A stretch of 64,000 bases of DNA, from assembly GCF_009936215.1 (NCBI RefSeq), contig NZ_AP019551.1:527501-591500 (forward strand), read 5' to 3'. Below, piece by piece: positions 62,058 through 64,000 of the stretch. The position numbers and the translations under genes are program-made. The DNA comes from Athalassotoga saccharophila. Its GTDB lineage: Bacteria > Thermotogota > Thermotogae > Mesoaciditogales > Mesoaciditogaceae. The stretch's first letter is position 1. Every line of letters begins with the position of its first letter. The notes under the pieces were generated by a model. It did not search any database, was not told the origin of the DNA, and was given only the letters and a program-made list of their open reading frames with translations.

Positions 62058-62582
62058 ATGCTAAAACAGCAGAAATTTGAAATAGTAGACAAACTTACGT
62101 CTTCTCTTTCGAAGTCAAATCTCATTCTCTTAACCGATTACAAGGGCATGAACGTTGAAACTATAAGCAAATTGAGAAGAGAACTTTCCAAAGTTAATGC
62201 CGAATACACTGTAGTCAAGAACACGCTTTTGAAGATCTCTTTGAAGAATATGGGCATTTACGTTGATTCCATCGACGATCATCTTCAAGGAACAACGGCT
62301 ATACTTTACACATCGGGAGATCCGGTCCTTGCGCTTAAAGGCTTTTACAAATTTTTGGACGAGAATGGCAATATTCCGGTTGTCAAGTCTGGATTTTTCG
62401 AGAAGAAATTCATAACTGCAGAACAGGCAAAGGAATTCTCCAATTTGCCACCGAAAGAAGTTTTACTGGCACAACTTGTTGGCCAGATTCAGGCTCCTAT
62501 CTATTCTTTGCACGCGGTTTTGTCTGGAACTTTGAGAAAGTTACTTTACGTTTTGGATGGAATAAGAGAAAAGAAATCTTGA
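62058..62582 (+). CDS. rplJ: Ribosomal protein uL10
   Basis: Base of the ribosomal L7/L12 stalk, 174 residues. N-terminal rRNA-binding domain with LTDYKGMNVETISKLRREL (readable as YKGMNVETISKLR) and EYTVVKNTLLK, and a C-terminal helix that holds L7/L12 dimers. ATG at 62058 after AAAGGAGG. Preceded by its own leader and attenuator. Confidence 0.98.
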   Translation: MLKQQKFEIVDKLTSSLSKSNLILLTDYKGMNVETISKLRRELSKVNAEYTVVKNTLLKISLKNMGIYVDSIDDHLQGTTAILYTSGDPVLALKGFYKFLDENGNIPVVKSGFFEKKFITAEQAKEFSNLPPKEVLLAQLVGQIQAPIYSLHAVLSGTLRKLLYVLDGIREKKS

Positions 62583-62604
62583 AAATATCATGGAGGTGTT
62601 TTGA

Positions 62605-63000
62605 ATGACTAACGAAGAAATAATAAAGGCCATCGAAGAGATGAGTGTGGGCGATCTTGCAAAACTCGTAAAAGCCCTTGAGGAAAAATTTGGAGTGAGT
62701 GCGGCAGCCCCTGTTGCGGTCGCTGCAGTTGCGGCAGCGCCGGCGGCAGACAGCAAGGGTGCGGCCAAAGCAGAAGAGAAGACCTCTTTCAACGTTTTGC
62801 TTAAAGAAGCGGGAGACAAAAAACTTCAGGTTATAAAGGTTGTAAGGGAGATAACAAACCTTGGACTCAAAGAAGCGAAAGATCTCGTTGACAAGGCCGG
62901 CGCTCCGGATGCTATAATCAAGCAAAACGCGACAAAAGAAGAGGCGGATCAGATAAAGGCCAAATTAGAAGAAGCGGGAGCGGTTGTAGAGTTAAAATAA
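62605..63000 (+). CDS. rplL: Ribosomal protein bL12 (L7/L12)
   Basis: Stalk protein that recruits translation factors, 131 residues. N-terminal dimerisation domain, an Ala-rich hinge (about 34-55, [16 protein letters not shown]-like) and the factor-binding C-terminal domain with KIQVIK-type [13 protein letters not shown] and [17 protein letters not shown] at 62605 after GGAGGTG. Confidence 0.98.
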   Translation: MTNEEIIKAIEEMSVGDLAKLVKALEEKFGVSAAAPVAVAAVAAAPAADSKGAAKAEEKTSFNVLLKEAGDKKLQVIKVVREITNLGLKEAKDLVDKAGAPDAIIKQNATKEEADQIKAKLEEAGAVVELK

Positions 63001-63048
63001 TTTGATCCGTTTCTTTCGTACAAAAAATCATATTCAAATTGAAACCTA

Positions 63049-63081
63049 ACCTCATCGGAATTGTAAATATTCTGATGGGGT
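63049..63081 (+). promoter_or_regulatory. Hairpin between rplL and rpoB
   Basis: A 12-bp stem with two G-T pairs (63050-63061 with 63069-63080) and a 7-nt loop, not followed by a T tract. It is placed like the partial attenuator or RNase III processing site that separates ribosomal and RNA polymerase genes in other bacteria. Confidence 0.6.
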
Positions 63082-63137
63082 AGTTTTGCTTAAATATATT
63101 GAAGGGCATTTGCCTTTTAGAAAGGTCTGGTGAAAAG

Positions 63138-64000
63138 GTGGAAAAGAGAGAAAGATACTCTTATGGACGAATGAAAGACGCCATCGAAGTCCCTAACCTT
63201 ATATCCGTTCAGTTGGATTCTTACAAGGATTTTGTTGAAAACGGTATAATGGAAGTGCTGAAGAAATTTTCCCCGATAGAATCAAAGCCCCACAAAGCCG
63301 ATGTTAAAAAAAGTGAAAAAGGTTTTAGATTGGAATTCGTAAGATCAAGGACAGGTGATCCCAAGTACACCGAGGAAGAGTGCAGGCTAAAGGACACAAC
63401 CTACAGCGTGCCGCTTTACATAACCATTAGAATAAAAGACACGCATTCGAACGAAATAAAGGAAAGTGAAGCGCTTTTTGGTTACCTTCCGATAATGACA
63501 GATCGTGGCACCTTCATAATAAATGGTGCCGAAAGGGTTGTCGTCCACCAACTTGTCAGATCTCCTGGTGTGTATTTCGTTCGTGAATTCGAAGGTTCCG
63601 AAAGGATTCCAACTTTTTTTGCCCATTTTCTTCCCGAAAAAGGCGCGTGGCTTGAGATCCTTCTAAACACGAAAAAAGGGTTATTACAGGCAAGAATCGA
63701 TAGAAAGAAAAAGATAAAATTGCCAATTTTACTTAAAATTCTCGGATTTGTTACCCCTATGGAAATACTCAGAATCTACCCAATAACGGTAACGGCCGAT
63801 GAAGATGAATTGATCTTTAGGAAGGATTCCATTATTCTCGAAGACATAAAGGATCAATCTGGTAAAGTCGTGATAGAGGCCGGTCAGAAAATAAGCGAGG
63901 ATATGATTCCTGCTATCCTCGAGTCAAAGGTTCAAAATGTAACGATAGCCCATCCATACATGCAAAAGACAGTTGAAAATTTGGATGAGAACGAAAAGAT
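63138..64000 (+). CDS. rpoB: RNA polymerase beta subunit, N-terminal part (continues beyond window)
   Basis: First 287 residues of the RNA polymerase beta subunit. Recognisable parts are VPNLISVQLDSYKDFV, YSVPLYITIRI, LFGYLPIMTDRGTFIINGAERVVVHQLVRSPGVYF (readable as TDRGTFIINGAERV and QLVRSPGVYF), which shape the protrusion and lobe. GTG at 63138 is the start, giving VEKRERYSYGRMKDAIEVP. The remainder, including the catalytic segments, lies past the window end. Confidence 0.97.
   Translation, partial: MEKRERYSYGRMKDAIEVPNLISVQLDSYKDFVENGIMEVLKKFSPIESKPHKADVKKSEKGFRLEFVRSRTGDPKYTEEECRLKDTTYSVPLYITIRIKDTHSNEIKESEALFGYLPIMTDRGTFIINGAERVVVHQLVRSPGVYFVREFEGSERIPTFFAHFLPEKGAWLEILLNTKKGLLQARIDRKKKIKLPILLKILGFVTPMEILRIYPITVTADEDELIFRKDSIILEDIKDQSGKVVIEAGQKISEDMIPAILESKVQNVTIAHPYMQKTVENLDENEK

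Overview
The window looks like a chromosomal segment of a Thermotogota bacterium (a relative of Thermotoga, Kosmotoga or Mesoaciditoga). The main reasons are the 355-residue NusG with a large insertion inside its N-terminal domain, the hrcA-grpE-dnaJ heat-shock operon without dnaK, very dense operons with 1-20 bp overlaps, strong AGGAGG ribosome sites and frequent TTG/GTG starts. The genus cannot be fixed from the sequence alone. The window opens inside a 23S rRNA gene and closes inside rpoB.

Layout. 1-2.0 kb: 3' part of 23S rRNA, then 5S rRNA and a terminator. 2-9.9 kb, minus strand: one long run of PAP2 phosphatase, RluA-type pseudouridine synthase, a metallo-beta-lactamase-fold hydrolase, a NitT/TauT-type ABC permease and ATPase, S-adenosylhomocysteinase and arginine deiminase. 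9.9-13.8 kb, plus strand: a CIRCE-controlled hrcA-grpE-dnaJ operon ending in an RMD1/DUF155-like membrane-anchored protein. 13.8-17.6 kb, minus strand: a NuoE/NuoF-type pair, tRNA-Ser, and a MsmK/UgpC-type sugar-transport ATPase led by a solitary Phd/YefM antitoxin-like gene whose promoter carries a palindromic operator. 17.6-22.1 kb, plus strand: a small membrane protein, a three-gene nucleotide-sugar set (aminotransferase, UDP-sugar dehydrogenase, Gfo/Idh/MocA oxidoreductase) behind a consensus promoter, and an HD hydrolase. 22.1-26.4 kb, minus strand: a polar amino-acid ABC operon whose ATPase gene is split by an IS1634-type insertion sequence with a 6-bp target duplication. It is preceded by a leader RNA with a long pseudoknot and an intrinsic terminator, the best candidate here for an undescribed regulatory element.

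26.6-33.7 kb, plus strand: a coiled-coil protein, tilS, ftsH, a radical SAM protein and a PhoB/PhoR-type two-component pair. 33.7-38.2 kb, minus strand: PiT phosphate permease, DUF47/PhoU-like regulator, mazG, a secreted PPIase, a MIP18/SufT-like protein and prmC. 38.4-49.4 kb, minus strand: an eight-gene operon (DegV, FlK-like thioesterase, adenine deaminase, xanthine-dehydrogenase molybdenum subunit, a PLP enzyme, 8-oxoguanine deaminase, M32 carboxypeptidase, MutS-type ATPase) that looks built for purine salvage or catabolism. 49.5-53.2 kb, plus strand: mscL and a sugar ABC operon lacking an ATPase, which the MsmK-type protein at 16-17 kb could serve. 53.2-56.7 kb, minus strand: comM (frameshifted by a 10-bp tandem duplication), murC and tatD. 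56.8-59.0 kb, plus strand: an integral membrane protein, an SAM hydroxide adenosyltransferase and a cytochrome-b5/DUF2231 fusion. 59.0-64.0 kb, plus strand: tRNA-Thr, tRNA-Tyr, rpmG, tRNA-Trp, secE, nusG, rplK, rplA, L10 leader, rplJ, rplL and rpoB.

Two genes are broken in different ways (IS insertion and short tandem duplication), and both breaks look recent because removing the extra DNA restores a full-length reading frame. Family assignments come from recognised motifs. No database search was possible.
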